Shown: one piece after another, positions 34,788 through 43,122 of the stretch
Layout of the letters: every line of letters begins with the position of its first letter
Position numbering within the stretch: position 1 is the first letter of the stretch
The notes under the pieces: model-generated
What the model was told of the DNA's origin: nothing
The model's database searches: none
What the model saw: only the letters and a program-made list of their open reading frames with translations
Assembly (NCBI GenBank): GCA_963800215.1
Contig: CAWCZY010000007.1
Span: 248,001 to 312,000, forward strand
Length of the DNA stretch: 64,000 nucleotides
Reading direction: 5' to 3'
Source: JAJPKK01 sp963800215
GTDB lineage: Bacteria; Pseudomonadota; Alphaproteobacteria; Rhizobiales; Xanthobacteraceae
Translations under genes and position numbers: made by a program

Positions 34788-35654
34788 ATGCTGTGCCGGA
34801 ACGCAATCTCTATCATTGCAGTTGCGGGAGCGCTGGTGGCCGGCTTGACCGCCGCCCGGGCGTTCGATGATTCGAAATATCCCGATCTCTCCGGGCAGTG
34901 GCTCGGTGTCCGCATTCCCGGGGTCGGAGGCCAGCCGGCTTTCGACCCGTCCAAGCCCTGGGGTCTCGGCCAACAGGCTCCATTGACGCCGGAGTATCAG
35001 GCGGTCCTGGCGGCGAGCCTCGCCGATCAGGCCGCCGGAGGCCAGGGCAATTGGCACACCGGCTCCAGCTGCCTGCCGCCCGGCATGCCCGGAATGATGA
35101 ATCTCTACCAGGCCATGCAAATCGTCGTGCTGCCGGAGATCACCTATATCCTGATCGACCACGTCCATGATTCCCATCGCCGGATTTATACCGACGGGCG
35201 CGACTGGCCGCAGGAGGTCGAGCCGAGCTTTTTGGGCTATTCCATCGGCAAATGGGTCGACGAGGACGGCGACGGCCGCTTCGACGTGCTCGAAGTCGAA
35301 ACCCGCTACTTCAAGGGTCCGCGCACCCTGGACCCGTCGGGCATGCCGACCCACGCCGACAATCAGTCCATCGTCAAGGAGCGCATCTTCTTCGACAAGA
35401 GCAATCCGAAACTGCTGACCAACGAGATCACCTTGATCGACCACGCGTTCACGCGCCCCTGGAAGGTGGTCAAGACCTACAGCCGCAATCCGGCGGCGTA
35501 TCCGAACTGGCTGGAATACGACTGCATCGGCGACAACGTCCTCATCAAGATCGGCAATGAAACCTATTACAAGAGCAGCGAGGGCCGGCTCATGCCCACC
35601 AGGAAGGACCAGCCGCCGCCCGACCTGAGATATTTCAAGCAAGTGCAGAAGTAA
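34788..35654 (+). CDS. Secreted protein with EF-hand-like loop, paralog 3
   Basis: The 288-residue protein, on the opposite strand to its paralogs, has a signal peptide ending TAARA, then YPDLSGQWLGVR, CLPPGMPGMM, HDSHRRIYTDGRDWPQ, the loop D158-EDGDGRFDVL-E169, ETRYFKGPRTLD and the C-terminus PPDLRYFKQ. AAGGGGGA lies upstream of the ATG. Three copies within 4 kb suggest local duplication with inversion of one. The function is unknown to me; calcium binding is an inference from the loop. Confidence 0.8.
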   Translation: MLCRNAISIIAVAGALVAGLTAARAFDDSKYPDLSGQWLGVRIPGVGGQPAFDPSKPWGLGQQAPLTPEYQAVLAASLADQAAGGQGNWHTGSSCLPPGMPGMMNLYQAMQIVVLPEITYILIDHVHDSHRRIYTDGRDWPQEVEPSFLGYSIGKWVDEDGDGRFDVLEVETRYFKGPRTLDPSGMPTHADNQSIVKERIFFDKSNPKLLTNEITLIDHAFTRPWKVVKTYSRNPAAYPNWLEYDCIGDNVLIKIGNETYYKSSEGRLMPTRKDQPPPDLRYFKQVQK

Positions 35655-35671
35655 CCGCCGAAGGGCTACGG

Positions 35672-36475
35672 CTACGGCTCCGCCTTGGCGCCGCCCGCCA
35701 GGGCGCGAATCTGCTTGACCGCGTTTTCAACCTTCAGGTCGAGATAGAGCTTGCCGAGTTCCGGCGTCGCGAGGGTGGGATCACCGCGGACGCCGGTCGA
35801 TTCGTTGGCCGCGGCGAGTTCGTCCTTGTGGACCCACTGGCCCGGCGTCTCCAGGTAGAGCAGTTCGGACGTGTCCCTGATGCCGGCATGGGCATCGGTG
35901 TGCGGCAGTCCGCGCTTTGCCAGGATTTCGGTGAACTGCGCATCGGTCTTGGTGTAGAGATCGCCTATGTAGAGAACGCGCGCGCCGTCCGCGCGATGCT
36001 GCGCGTCGAGTTCCTTGGCCGCCCGGGCGAGTTCGTTCTGGCCGCCGCCATGGTCGCCCATGATGGCCACCACCTTGAACCCCGCCGCCAACGCGCTCTG
36101 GGCCACCGCGCGCACCACGCCGAAAAAAACCTCCGGCGGCAGCGTGACCGATCCGGGGAAACGCATGTGACCGGTGCGTCCGGCGGCATTTCTCGTGACC
36201 GCGAACGGCAATGTCGGATACACCAGCGCATCGCCCAGTTCCTCGGCGATCCGCTGGGCGGCATAGTGCGCCACGAAGTTATGCTTGCCGATCACCATGT
36301 GAGGGCCGTTCTGCTCGCTGCTGCCGGTGTAGACGATCGCGGTGCGCTTTCCCGCGGCGATGGCATCGCGCACCTCGGGCCAAGTCAGGTCGTCGATCCA
36401 GACCGAGCGTGTCTCGCCGTGCGCGGGCAGCGCGGCGACGACAATGGCGGCGATGAGGAAGCACACTCTCTTCAT
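35672..36475 (-). CDS. Secreted creatininase-family protein with altered metal-site residues
   Basis: The 267-residue protein has a signal peptide (about 1-19) and the creatininase fold, with GSSEQNGPHMVIGKHNF in place of the usual GSxEQHGPHLPLxTD, MGDHGGGQNEL as the second metal region and DAHAGIRDTSELLYL as the late histidine/glutamate segment. Relative to creatininase the ligands corresponding to His36 and Asp45 are Asn and His. Family members hydrolyse creatinine or related cyclic amides. The ATG at 36475 starts the signal peptide. It is convergent with paralog 3 and divergent from the P450. Confidence 0.84.
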   Translation of the reverse strand: MKRVCFLIAAIVVAALPAHGETRSVWIDDLTWPEVRDAIAAGKRTAIVYTGSSEQNGPHMVIGKHNFVAHYAAQRIAEELGDALVYPTLPFAVTRNAAGRTGHMRFPGSVTLPPEVFFGVVRAVAQSALAAGFKVVAIMGDHGGGQNELARAAKELDAQHRADGARVLYIGDLYTKTDAQFTEILAKRGLPHTDAHAGIRDTSELLYLETPGQWVHKDELAAANESTGVRGDPTLATPELGKLYLDLKVENAVKQIRALAGGAKAEP

Positions 36476-36573
36476 GGACGTGTTTCCTGTTTCATTGACG
36501 CATGTCCTGCCGTTTCGAGGCATCTGCGCGGGCGTCATCAGATTGCCACGGGATGGGACGACATCTCCCGGCC

Positions 36574-37951
36574 ATGATGAACGTACACGCATCCCGGCAT
36601 TTCGTTCCGCCGTGCCCGGACATTCCCGAGCACAGTCTAGGCTGGTATCGGTTTCTTGTCGCGCTTCGCACCAATGCGCTGCAGATTTGGCCGCGGGACG
36701 CCTATACCGAGGACGTGGTGGAGCAGTCCTTTCTCGGCCGCAAGCGTTTCCTGCTCAATGCTCCCGACGCCATCCATCATGTTCTGGTCGACAATATCGC
36801 GAACTACCGGCGGACGACGGCGACCATTCGCATCCTGCGCCCGATCGTCGGCGAAGGGCTGATCCTGAGCGAAGGCGAGGAGTGGCGGCATCAGCGCCGG
36901 ACCATCGCACCGACCTTGACGCCGCGCGTCATCCCGATGCTGGCGCGGCATGTCGCCGGCCGCCGCAGCAGGCGGCCATCCGCGCCTCGCCGCCGCGGCC
37001 TCGCAGCCCGTGGATCTCCTGGCCGCGATGCAGTTCCTCGCCCTCGAGATCGCGGCGCGCTCGATGTTCTCCCTCGAGATGCACCGCTACGGCCCCTCGC
37101 TGCGACGGATGATCAAGGGTTTTGCCACAAGCCTCGGGCGGCCGTATTTTCTCGATCTGGTGCTGCCGATCGGCGTTCCCTCGTGGCGCGACTTCGCCCG
37201 GATGAGGTTCCGGGCGCAGTGGATCGCGCTGATGGACGAGATCGTCGCGGCGCGGCTGCGCGAGCCGCCGAGCGACCAGCCGCGCGACTTGTTCGACGTG
37301 CTGCTGGCGGCGCGCGACCCCGAAACCGGGGCGGCGTTTTCGCGGGCGCAATTGCGCGATCAGATGGCGACCATGATCGTCGCCGGCCATGAGACGACCG
37401 CGCTCACGCTGTTCTGGTCGCTCTATCTTCTGGCGTCGGTGCCGGCGGAACAGGACCGGGTGGCCCAAGAGGCGGGCGCGGTCGATGTTTCGATCGAAGC
37501 CGCCGGGGCGGCGTTGCCGAAGCTGCCCTATACGCGCGCCGTCGTGAACGAGGCGCTGCGCCTCTATCCGCCGGCGGCTGCGATCGCACGCGTCTCGATC
37601 GCGGCGGACGAGGTGAGCGGCGTCACCATGCCGGGCGGATCGCTGGTGATGATATCGCCGTGGGTGCTGCACCGGCACGTCCGCCTGTGGAACGAGCCCG
37701 ATGCCTTCGATCCCACGCGCTTCCTCGCCGACAAGCCCCCGGCGCACCGCTTCGCCTATCTGCCGTTCGGCGCGGGCCCGAGAATTTGCGTCGGGGCACA
37801 GTTTGCCCTGGCCGAGGCCGGCTTGGTGCTGGCCATGCTGGCGCAGCGGTTCGAATTTACCCTTGCCGACGATGCGCCGGTGCTGCCGATCACGGTGATC
37901 ACGACGCAGCCCGACCATCCCGCGCTGTTTCGGCTGCGGGCCATAGGATAG
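36574..37951 (+). pseudogene. Cytochrome P450 with one frame change
   Basis: Corrected, it encodes about 458 residues with all P450 landmarks: WRHQRRTIAPTLTP (C-helix), AGHETTALTLFWSLYLLA (I-helix proton-relay motif), NEALRLYPPAAAIAR (ExxR) and FGAGPRICVGAQFALAEA, where the cysteine is the haem thiolate. The frame changes at the GG of 36958-36959; one G fewer gives RHVAAAAAGGHPRLA. It monooxygenates an unknown small molecule and needs separate redox partners, none of which are adjacent. The start is taken at ATG 36574 or 36577; an upstream in-frame ATG at 36502 lacks support. Confidence 0.87.
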
Positions 37952-38246
37952 CCGGGCACGAAGCCTACCGTCAGTGCATATGAGTATTGACCGATTTGCA
38001 GGCGTCCGCTGCGCCGGCCCGCAAATATACGCGCGCAAACGGCTGCTCTTTTTGCCAGGTATCGCCGTTTGACGCACCGCGGCAACAACAAACGCGCCGG
38101 GCGCGAATGAGATATGTTTCTGACCGCCGAAACTCTGTTAAATCTCTATAAACTCGATATTTTTCCACGCGAGATCATGGACATTGATTCACTTGCACCG
38201 CACAAACTCCGTACTAAATCGGTGAGGACAAAACGGAGAATGTCCC

Positions 38247-38462
38247 ATGAAAAAGTTTCTTGCCATCATCGCTCTCGGCACCGTCCTCGCGGCGCCGGCT
38301 TTCGCCCAGCAGGCCCCGAACGCGCGCCAGGATGCTCAAAGGTCGGGCAGCGAATGGTCGTCCCGGGTCCACTCATACGCTCCGGACCATTATTCGCCGC
38401 CTCGCTATGAGTACAACAACAACGCCAATCCCGATTTCCAATTGGGCGGCGGCGAACGCTAA
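38247..38462 (+). CDS. Small secreted hypothetical protein (71 residues)
   Basis: The protein has a clear signal peptide, MKKFLAIIALGTVLAAPAFA, and a mature part of about 50 residues rich in Asn, Gln, Ser and Tyr (for example HSYAPDHYSPPRYEYNNNAN) ending GGGER. GGAGAATGTCCC precedes the ATG. No domain is recognised. The AT-rich 295 bp upstream, which contain no other gene, probably carry its promoter. Small proteins of this kind are common in Bradyrhizobium-like genomes. Confidence 0.75.
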   Translation: MKKFLAIIALGTVLAAPAFAQQAPNARQDAQRSGSEWSSRVHSYAPDHYSPPRYEYNNNANPDFQLGGGER

Positions 38463-38516
38463 TCTGCAATCATGCGGCGGGGCGGCGCACACCGCCGGCC
38501 GCATCGGTTGCCGGCA

Positions 38517-38547
38517 GGATGGGTTGAGCGAAGCGATACCCGTCGTA
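38517..38547. repeat. Short hairpin repeat of the GGATGGGTTGAGC family, degenerate
   Basis: GGATGGGTTGAGC and GATACCCGTC arms pair imperfectly. It lies between the small secreted protein and the DUF2161 gene. Confidence 0.65.
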
Positions 38548-38602
38548 CACGCGCCTGCGCTCGAGATTCAAATCCCGCAAGCGCGGTACCAGGATCGCGG
38601 TA

Positions 38603-39280
38603 TCAGGGTTGCGCAGCGGCTCGGCTTTGCAGCCCAGCCGGCTGCGGCCATCGCGCGAGCGCCGCCCTGCCCGCGTCGGTCAGATCATAGATGCCGCGCC
38701 CGGTCCGCACGAACCAGCCGTAGACATTGTGCAGCAAAATCTTGGGCGCGTCGGGAATGGCCGGCCGCAAGTCTCTCGTCGGCCGCGGGCCGGCCCTGAG
38801 CATGGCCGCACAGGCGAGCGCCTGCTGGCGGTAAGCGGTCATGATCGGCGACCTCGTGCTGCCGCCGACGGCGGGATCGCCGTGGCGGCGCTGGTGCTCG
38901 GTGACCAGTTTGCTGCGCTGTTTCAAGTCGCGGCGCGGCCGCCAGGCGCTGGGCTCCACGACGGCCTCCACATGCCCCGAGGCGGAAATCCCGAGCAGGC
39001 CGAATCCGAGCAGCCGGCATAATTTGCGGACCCGCGGGTCTCGTTCCCGGCTCGAGGCGCGCGACGTGGTCCGCACCGCCAGCCAGACCTCCTCGGACGC
39101 CGCACTGCGATCGACGCCCTGGAGGACGAGCTCGAGATTGAACCTGAGCTTCAGCTCGCAGATCACGACGATGCCGTCGCCGCGCAGGCCCACGACGTCG
39201 CAGCCGCAGACCTCGCCCTTGACCGCGAAACCGAGATTTTCGAGGTAGCGCTTGACGGGCGGGTAAAGCGAAGTTTCCAC
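38603..39280 (-). CDS. DUF2161-family putative PD-(D/E)XK phosphodiesterase
   Basis: The 225-residue protein begins VETSLYPPVKRYLENLGFAVKGEVCGCDVVGLRGDG and continues ICELKLRFNLELVLQGVDR, where the aspartate and the ExK of CELK form a PD-(D/E)XK nuclease-like core. The C-terminal part contains a winged-helix-like segment (ILLHNVYGWFVRTGRGIYDLTDAGRAAL). The likely start is GTG at 39280, with GGAGA upstream and the family N-terminus directly after it; the longer open frame is rejected. It may act on DNA or on a phosphodiester of another kind. Confidence 0.83.
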   Translation of the reverse strand: METSLYPPVKRYLENLGFAVKGEVCGCDVVGLRGDGIVVICELKLRFNLELVLQGVDRSAASEEVWLAVRTTSRASSRERDPRVRKLCRLLGFGLLGISASGHVEAVVEPSAWRPRRDLKQRSKLVTEHQRRHGDPAVGGSTRSPIMTAYRQQALACAAMLRAGPRPTRDLRPAIPDAPKILLHNVYGWFVRTGRGIYDLTDAGRAALARWPQPAGLQSRAAAQP

Positions 39281-39504
39281 CGAACGTCTCCGCGGCAAGG
39301 CCTTGGGGGGACCCGTGGGCAACCGAGGCAGCCTGATCCGGCCGGAATCCCGCACCGTCTCCGCCCGTACGCGCATGAGGATCGAGCCCTCCCCAAACCA
39401 GGCGCGCGGGAAGGCAAGCATGGTATAATGATTCTGACAATACGGGTGCGGCGCCGCCATCGCGCTGCGGCGCACGTGCCCGTGATCAAATGCGAGGATT
39501 GTTC

Positions 39505-40470
39505 ATGAGCGTCTTGCTGCGAGTAGCTGCGTTGGCCCTGTTCGCGACGGCGTCGGGGCCGGCCTCGGCCCAGAACTACCCGACCAGGCTGGTCCACATC
39601 ATCGCGCCCTTCGGCCCCGGCGGCCCCTCCGATGTCTTCTCCCGCATCGTCGCGCAGAAACTGTCGGAGGCGCTCAAGCAATCCTTCGTGGTGGAGAATC
39701 GGCCCGGCGCCAGCACCATGATCGGTACCGATGTGGTGGCCAAGGCACCGCCGGACGGCTACACGCTGCTGATCATCTCGCAGACCCACGCCACCAACGA
39801 GTCGCTCGTCGCCAACAAGCCGTTCCAGCTGTTGCGCGACTTCGTGCCGGTGGCGCCGATCTATTCCGGCGACGTGATGCTGGTGGTGCACAAATCGGTG
39901 CCGGTGAAGACGCTCAAGGAATTCATCGCGCTAGCCAAATCCAAGCCCGGCATGCTCAACTATGCCTCGTCCGGCACCGGCTCGCAGTATCATATGGACG
40001 GCGAGCTGTTCAAGACCATGACCGGCACCGACATCGTCCATGTGCCTTACAAGAGCAGCTCCGGCGCCCGCAACGACGTCATCGGCGGCCAGGTACAGAT
40101 GATGTTCGACAACATCGCGACGATGAAGCCGAACGTCGAGGCCGGCCTCGTGCGGGTGCTGGGCACGTCGGGGGCCACCCGTTCGCCAATTCTTCCCGAC
40201 GTGCCGACCATCGCGGAGGCCGGCGTGCCCGGCTTTGTCGCGTCCGGATGGGTCGGGATCGTTGCGCCGGCCGCGACGCCCAAGCCGATCGTCGAACTGC
40301 TGAACCGCGAGATCAACAAGATCCTCGCCTCGCCCGAGGTAAGGGAAATCTGGGCCATGCAGGGGGTCAATTCGATGTTCATGACCTCCGCCGAATTCGG
40401 TGCGTTCATCAAGGCCGAGATCGAGAAGTGGGCGAAGGTCGCCCAGGTCGCCGGCGTGAAGATCAACTGA
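39505..40470 (+). CDS. Bug-family (TctC-like) periplasmic solute-binding protein
   Basis: The 321-residue protein has a signal peptide ending GPASAQ and the Bug family pattern YPTRLVHIIAPFGPGGPSDVFSRIVAQKL, VENRPGAS, DGYTLL and the C-terminal PEVREIWA. Bug proteins bind carboxylates and similar small molecules for tripartite tricarboxylate transporters. No TctA/TctB gene is next to it; the fusion at 16474 is 23 kb away. The ATG at 39505 is favoured because GAGGA lies upstream. It may also be a chemoreceptor-associated sensor. Confidence 0.9.
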   Translation: MSVLLRVAALALFATASGPASAQNYPTRLVHIIAPFGPGGPSDVFSRIVAQKLSEALKQSFVVENRPGASTMIGTDVVAKAPPDGYTLLIISQTHATNESLVANKPFQLLRDFVPVAPIYSGDVMLVVHKSVPVKTLKEFIALAKSKPGMLNYASSGTGSQYHMDGELFKTMTGTDIVHVPYKSSSGARNDVIGGQVQMMFDNIATMKPNVEAGLVRVLGTSGATRSPILPDVPTIAEAGVPGFVASGWVGIVAPAATPKPIVELLNREINKILASPEVREIWAMQGVNSMFMTSAEFGAFIKAEIEKWAKVAQVAGVKIN

Positions 40471-40507
40471 TCGGCGGTAAGACGTATCGCGCGTATTCGC
40501 AGGAAGC

Positions 40508-40586
40508 GTAGCCCGGATGAGCGCAGCGACATCCGGGTTGTTCCACCGCGTGTGATCCCGCATTTCGCTCCGCTCATGCGGGCTAC
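40508..40586. repeat. Palindromic repeat, GTAGCCCGGATGAGC family, copy 1
   Basis: It begins GTAGCCCGGATGAGCGCAGC and ends GCTCATGCGGGCTAC; inner ATCCGGG and ATCCCGCAT elements also pair. A related copy is at 49316. It lies between the convergent Bug and HIT genes. Confidence 0.82.
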
Positions 40587-40593
40587 TTCCCAT

Positions 40594-41028
40594 TCATTTC
40601 TCCGGCCAGAGCATGCCGCGCAAGGCTTCGACCAGGCGCTCGCGCGCGGGGGGAACATAGTCGCGCGCGGGCACCGCGCCCCATACCGGCTTCGGCCAGG
40701 ACGGATCGCCGAGGCGGCGCGCGATGACATGGACGTGAAGCTGCGGCACCACGTTGCCGAGCGCGGCGACGTTGAGCTTGTCGCATCGCGTCACCGCCTT
40801 CAAGGCGCGGGAGACACCCGCAATCTCGGTGGCGAGGTGGATTTGATCGGCATCCGACAGGTCGATGATCTCGCTCGCGCCGGCCCGCCGCGGCACCATC
40901 AGCAGCCAGGGGTAATTGGCATCGTTTGCGAGCAGCAGCCGCGACAGCGGCAGGTCTCCGACGCTAACGGTGTCGCTTGCGAGCTGCGGATGCAGCGTCC
41001 AGGACGGCTGCGCGGGCGTGATATTCAT
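40594..41028 (-). CDS. HIT-family nucleotide-binding protein
   Basis: The 144-residue protein has the HIT signature as NVVPQLHVHVIARR near residue 100, with two of the three usual histidines and Gln at the first position, as in many bacterial HIT proteins of this type. It also has NDANYPWLLMVPRR near residue 35 and a DPSWPKPVWG segment. HIT proteins bind and hydrolyse nucleotide phosphoramidates or diadenosine polyphosphates. The ATG at 41028 is preferred over a TTG further upstream. Confidence 0.87.
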   Translation of the reverse strand: MNITPAQPSWTLHPQLASDTVSVGDLPLSRLLLANDANYPWLLMVPRRAGASEIIDLSDADQIHLATEIAGVSRALKAVTRCDKLNVAALGNVVPQLHVHVIARRLGDPSWPKPVWGAVPARDYVPPARERLVEALRGMLWPEK

Positions 41029-41072
41029 CGGCAATCCCCGCGCTTCGGTGGGACCGCGGCCGGCCCGCTGGT

Positions 41073-41810
41073 TCAGCTCAGCAGATCGACCTCGCCATCC
41101 TCGAGATTGTAGATCGCGCCGACCACCCGGACTTTCTTGTCGGACACGAGCGCCGCGATGATGGGCGTCGCGGCCTTCAGCACTTCGACGTTGAGAACGA
41201 CGTTCTGCTTGATGGCGTTGTCGAGGGCGTCACCCGGCTTGCCCTGCGTGTCCTTGACGGCGGGGCCGATCGCTTCGACCAGGGCGGGAAGATGGCCCGG
41301 CAGCGTGGTACCGTCGCGGATCGATTTGATCGTGGCTTCGACCGCGCCGCAGGAGCGGTGACCGAGCACCATCAGGAGCGGCGTATCGAGCACGGAAACC
41401 GCGTATTCGAAGCTCGCTACGACGTCGGTGTTGAGGAAGTTGCCGGCCACGCGGCACACGAACAGATCGCCGCGGCCGGTATCGAAAGCATATTCCGGCG
41501 CGATGCGTGAGTCGGCGCAGCTGAGAATGCCCGCGAACGGGTTCTGGCCCTTGGTCAGTGCTTTGCGCTCATGCTTGAAATCGTGCCGCTTGGAAACGCC
41601 CTCCACATAGCGCTTATTGCCCTTCATCAGGCGCTTGAGCGCAGCCTCGGGCGAAAGGATGTTTTCCTTCTTCGGCGGCGCCTTTGGCGCCTCGGCAAAT
41701 CCGCTGCGGGGCACCGCAAGGCCGGCCATCACGGCCCCGGCGAGCGTAAGGAAGCCGCGCCGTGGGACAGTCGCATGAGTGGCTGTGGGGTCGCTGCACC
41801 ATTGGCACAT
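41073..41810 (-). CDS. Tat-exported beta-class carbonic anhydrase
   Basis: The 245-residue protein has a twin-arginine signal (PRRGFLTLAG near residue 18) and a beta carbonic anhydrase domain. Zinc ligands and dyad are visible in SCADSRIAPE (Cys, with Asp-Arg) and LGHRSCGAV (His and Cys). It interconverts CO2 and bicarbonate in the periplasm. Export with a bound metal through Tat fits the fold. The ATG at 41810 is chosen because AGGAG lies just upstream. A cysteine pair near the N-terminus (MCQWC) precedes the signal and is unusual. Confidence 0.9.
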   Translation of the reverse strand: MCQWCSDPTATHATVPRRGFLTLAGAVMAGLAVPRSGFAEAPKAPPKKENILSPEAALKRLMKGNKRYVEGVSKRHDFKHERKALTKGQNPFAGILSCADSRIAPEYAFDTGRGDLFVCRVAGNFLNTDVVASFEYAVSVLDTPLLMVLGHRSCGAVEATIKSIRDGTTLPGHLPALVEAIGPAVKDTQGKPGDALDNAIKQNVVLNVEVLKAATPIIAALVSDKKVRVVGAIYNLEDGEVDLLS

Positions 41811-41940
41811 GATGTTCTCCTGCGGCATGGGGAATCGCGGTCAGCGAGACGGCGGGGGGTTCGGGGTGTGGTCGTTGATCTGGGGGACCGTATTTGCCCG
41901 CCACATCATATAGCATGGGGATACGAGTCGTCCTACGTCA

Positions 41941-41960
41941 CTGCAGCGACGTCGCTGCAG
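41941..41960. promoter_or_regulatory. 20-bp perfect palindrome between the carbonic anhydrase and alpha/beta hydrolase genes
   Basis: CTGCAGCGAC is followed immediately by its exact complement GTCGCTGCAG. The site lies in the divergent intergenic region, 131 bp from one start and 103 bp from the other. A dimeric regulator could bind here; no candidate regulator gene is adjacent. Confidence 0.45.
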
Positions 41961-42062
41961 CGATGGAGATGGTGACGCGTCAGTCGATGGACGACCACGA
42001 GGCGATCGCACGCGGTGGCGGGGTGGACGACGTTGCAAGCGGATATCAGGAGACATCCGTCC

Positions 42063-42980
42063 ATGAGGGCGCCTCTCATTGCGACCATTGCCGCCTTCGC
42101 GCTGGGTGCCGTCGCCCTCGCCGTCAACACGTACTTGGTCGACGCCCAGACGCGACAGGCGGCGGCGCGCGACGGTGGCGCGGTCATCGACACCCCGGTG
42201 GTGCCGGCGAACGTCAGGGTCCAAGGCAGCGGCCCGGCGATCGTCCTCATTCACGGGTTCGGGGCCGCGATCGACTGGTGGGACGAGATCGCGCCGGCGC
42301 TCGCCGCCGACCATCGCGTCATCCGCATCGACCTGATCGGCCACGGCGGCACCGCGGCGCCCGCCTCCGGCTATTCGATCGAGCGCCAGGGCGCGCTGGT
42401 GGCGGCGGTCCTCGACCGGCTCGGTGTCGATCGCGTCACCGTCATCGGCCATTCCATGGGCGGCGAGGTCGCGACCGCGTTCGCCGGGATCAGGCCGGCG
42501 CGGATCGCGCGCATGATCCTCATCGACGCCCCGGCGACCGCCGGCACCACCTTCACGATCCTGACCGAAGCCTATCTGACGCCGGTGGTCGGGCAGCTGC
42601 TGTCGCATTTCCAGACCGACGAAGGCCTTCGCCGCGGCCTCGCGCAAGGTTTCGCTCCCGGTTTCGCCGTCCCGGAAAAATTCGTGGCCGACGTCCGGCG
42701 GCTCACCTATACGGCCTTCCGAACCGCCCACGACGACAGCATCGCCTATCGCACGGCCAAGCCGCCCTATGAGCGGATCGCGGCGCTGCAGCCGGTGCCG
42801 CCGCTGCTCGCCCTCTCCGGCAGCCTCGATGCGATCGTTCCGCCGGAACATACGAAGTTCTACGAGCACGTGCCCGGCGCCAAGATCGCGATCATCGAAG
42901 GCGCCGGCCACTCGCCGATGGTCGAGAGGCCGGCGAAGACTTTGGAGCTGATCCGGGGCTTCCTGGCATCGACGCCGTGA
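42063..42980 (+). CDS. Alpha/beta hydrolase with an N-terminal membrane anchor
   Basis: The 305-residue protein begins with a hydrophobic anchor or signal (APLIATIAAFALGAVALAV) and an alpha/beta hydrolase domain: LIHGFGAAIDWWDEI (oxyanion region), the nucleophile elbow VIGHSMGGEVATAF, LSGSLDAIVPPEHT (Asp) and EGAGHSPMVERP (His). It hydrolyses an ester or similar bond outside the cytoplasm or at the membrane. The ATG at 42063 has AGGAG upstream. Its neighbours do not reveal the substrate. Confidence 0.88.
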   Translation: MRAPLIATIAAFALGAVALAVNTYLVDAQTRQAAARDGGAVIDTPVVPANVRVQGSGPAIVLIHGFGAAIDWWDEIAPALAADHRVIRIDLIGHGGTAAPASGYSIERQGALVAAVLDRLGVDRVTVIGHSMGGEVATAFAGIRPARIARMILIDAPATAGTTFTILTEAYLTPVVGQLLSHFQTDEGLRRGLAQGFAPGFAVPEKFVADVRRLTYTAFRTAHDDSIAYRTAKPPYERIAALQPVPPLLALSGSLDAIVPPEHTKFYEHVPGAKIAIIEGAGHSPMVERPAKTLELIRGFLASTP

Positions 42981-43122
42981 CGCGGAGCGGTCGGATGCGT
43001 TACGGACGGGCCTGACGCCGCAGACGGCACGGTGACGTTGCCGAGTGACCGAGCCGTCCGTGTGATATATGATTTTTCCAGAGATTGCCGTCCCGGCTTG
43101 CAGACCGGAAGGAAAAATCACG

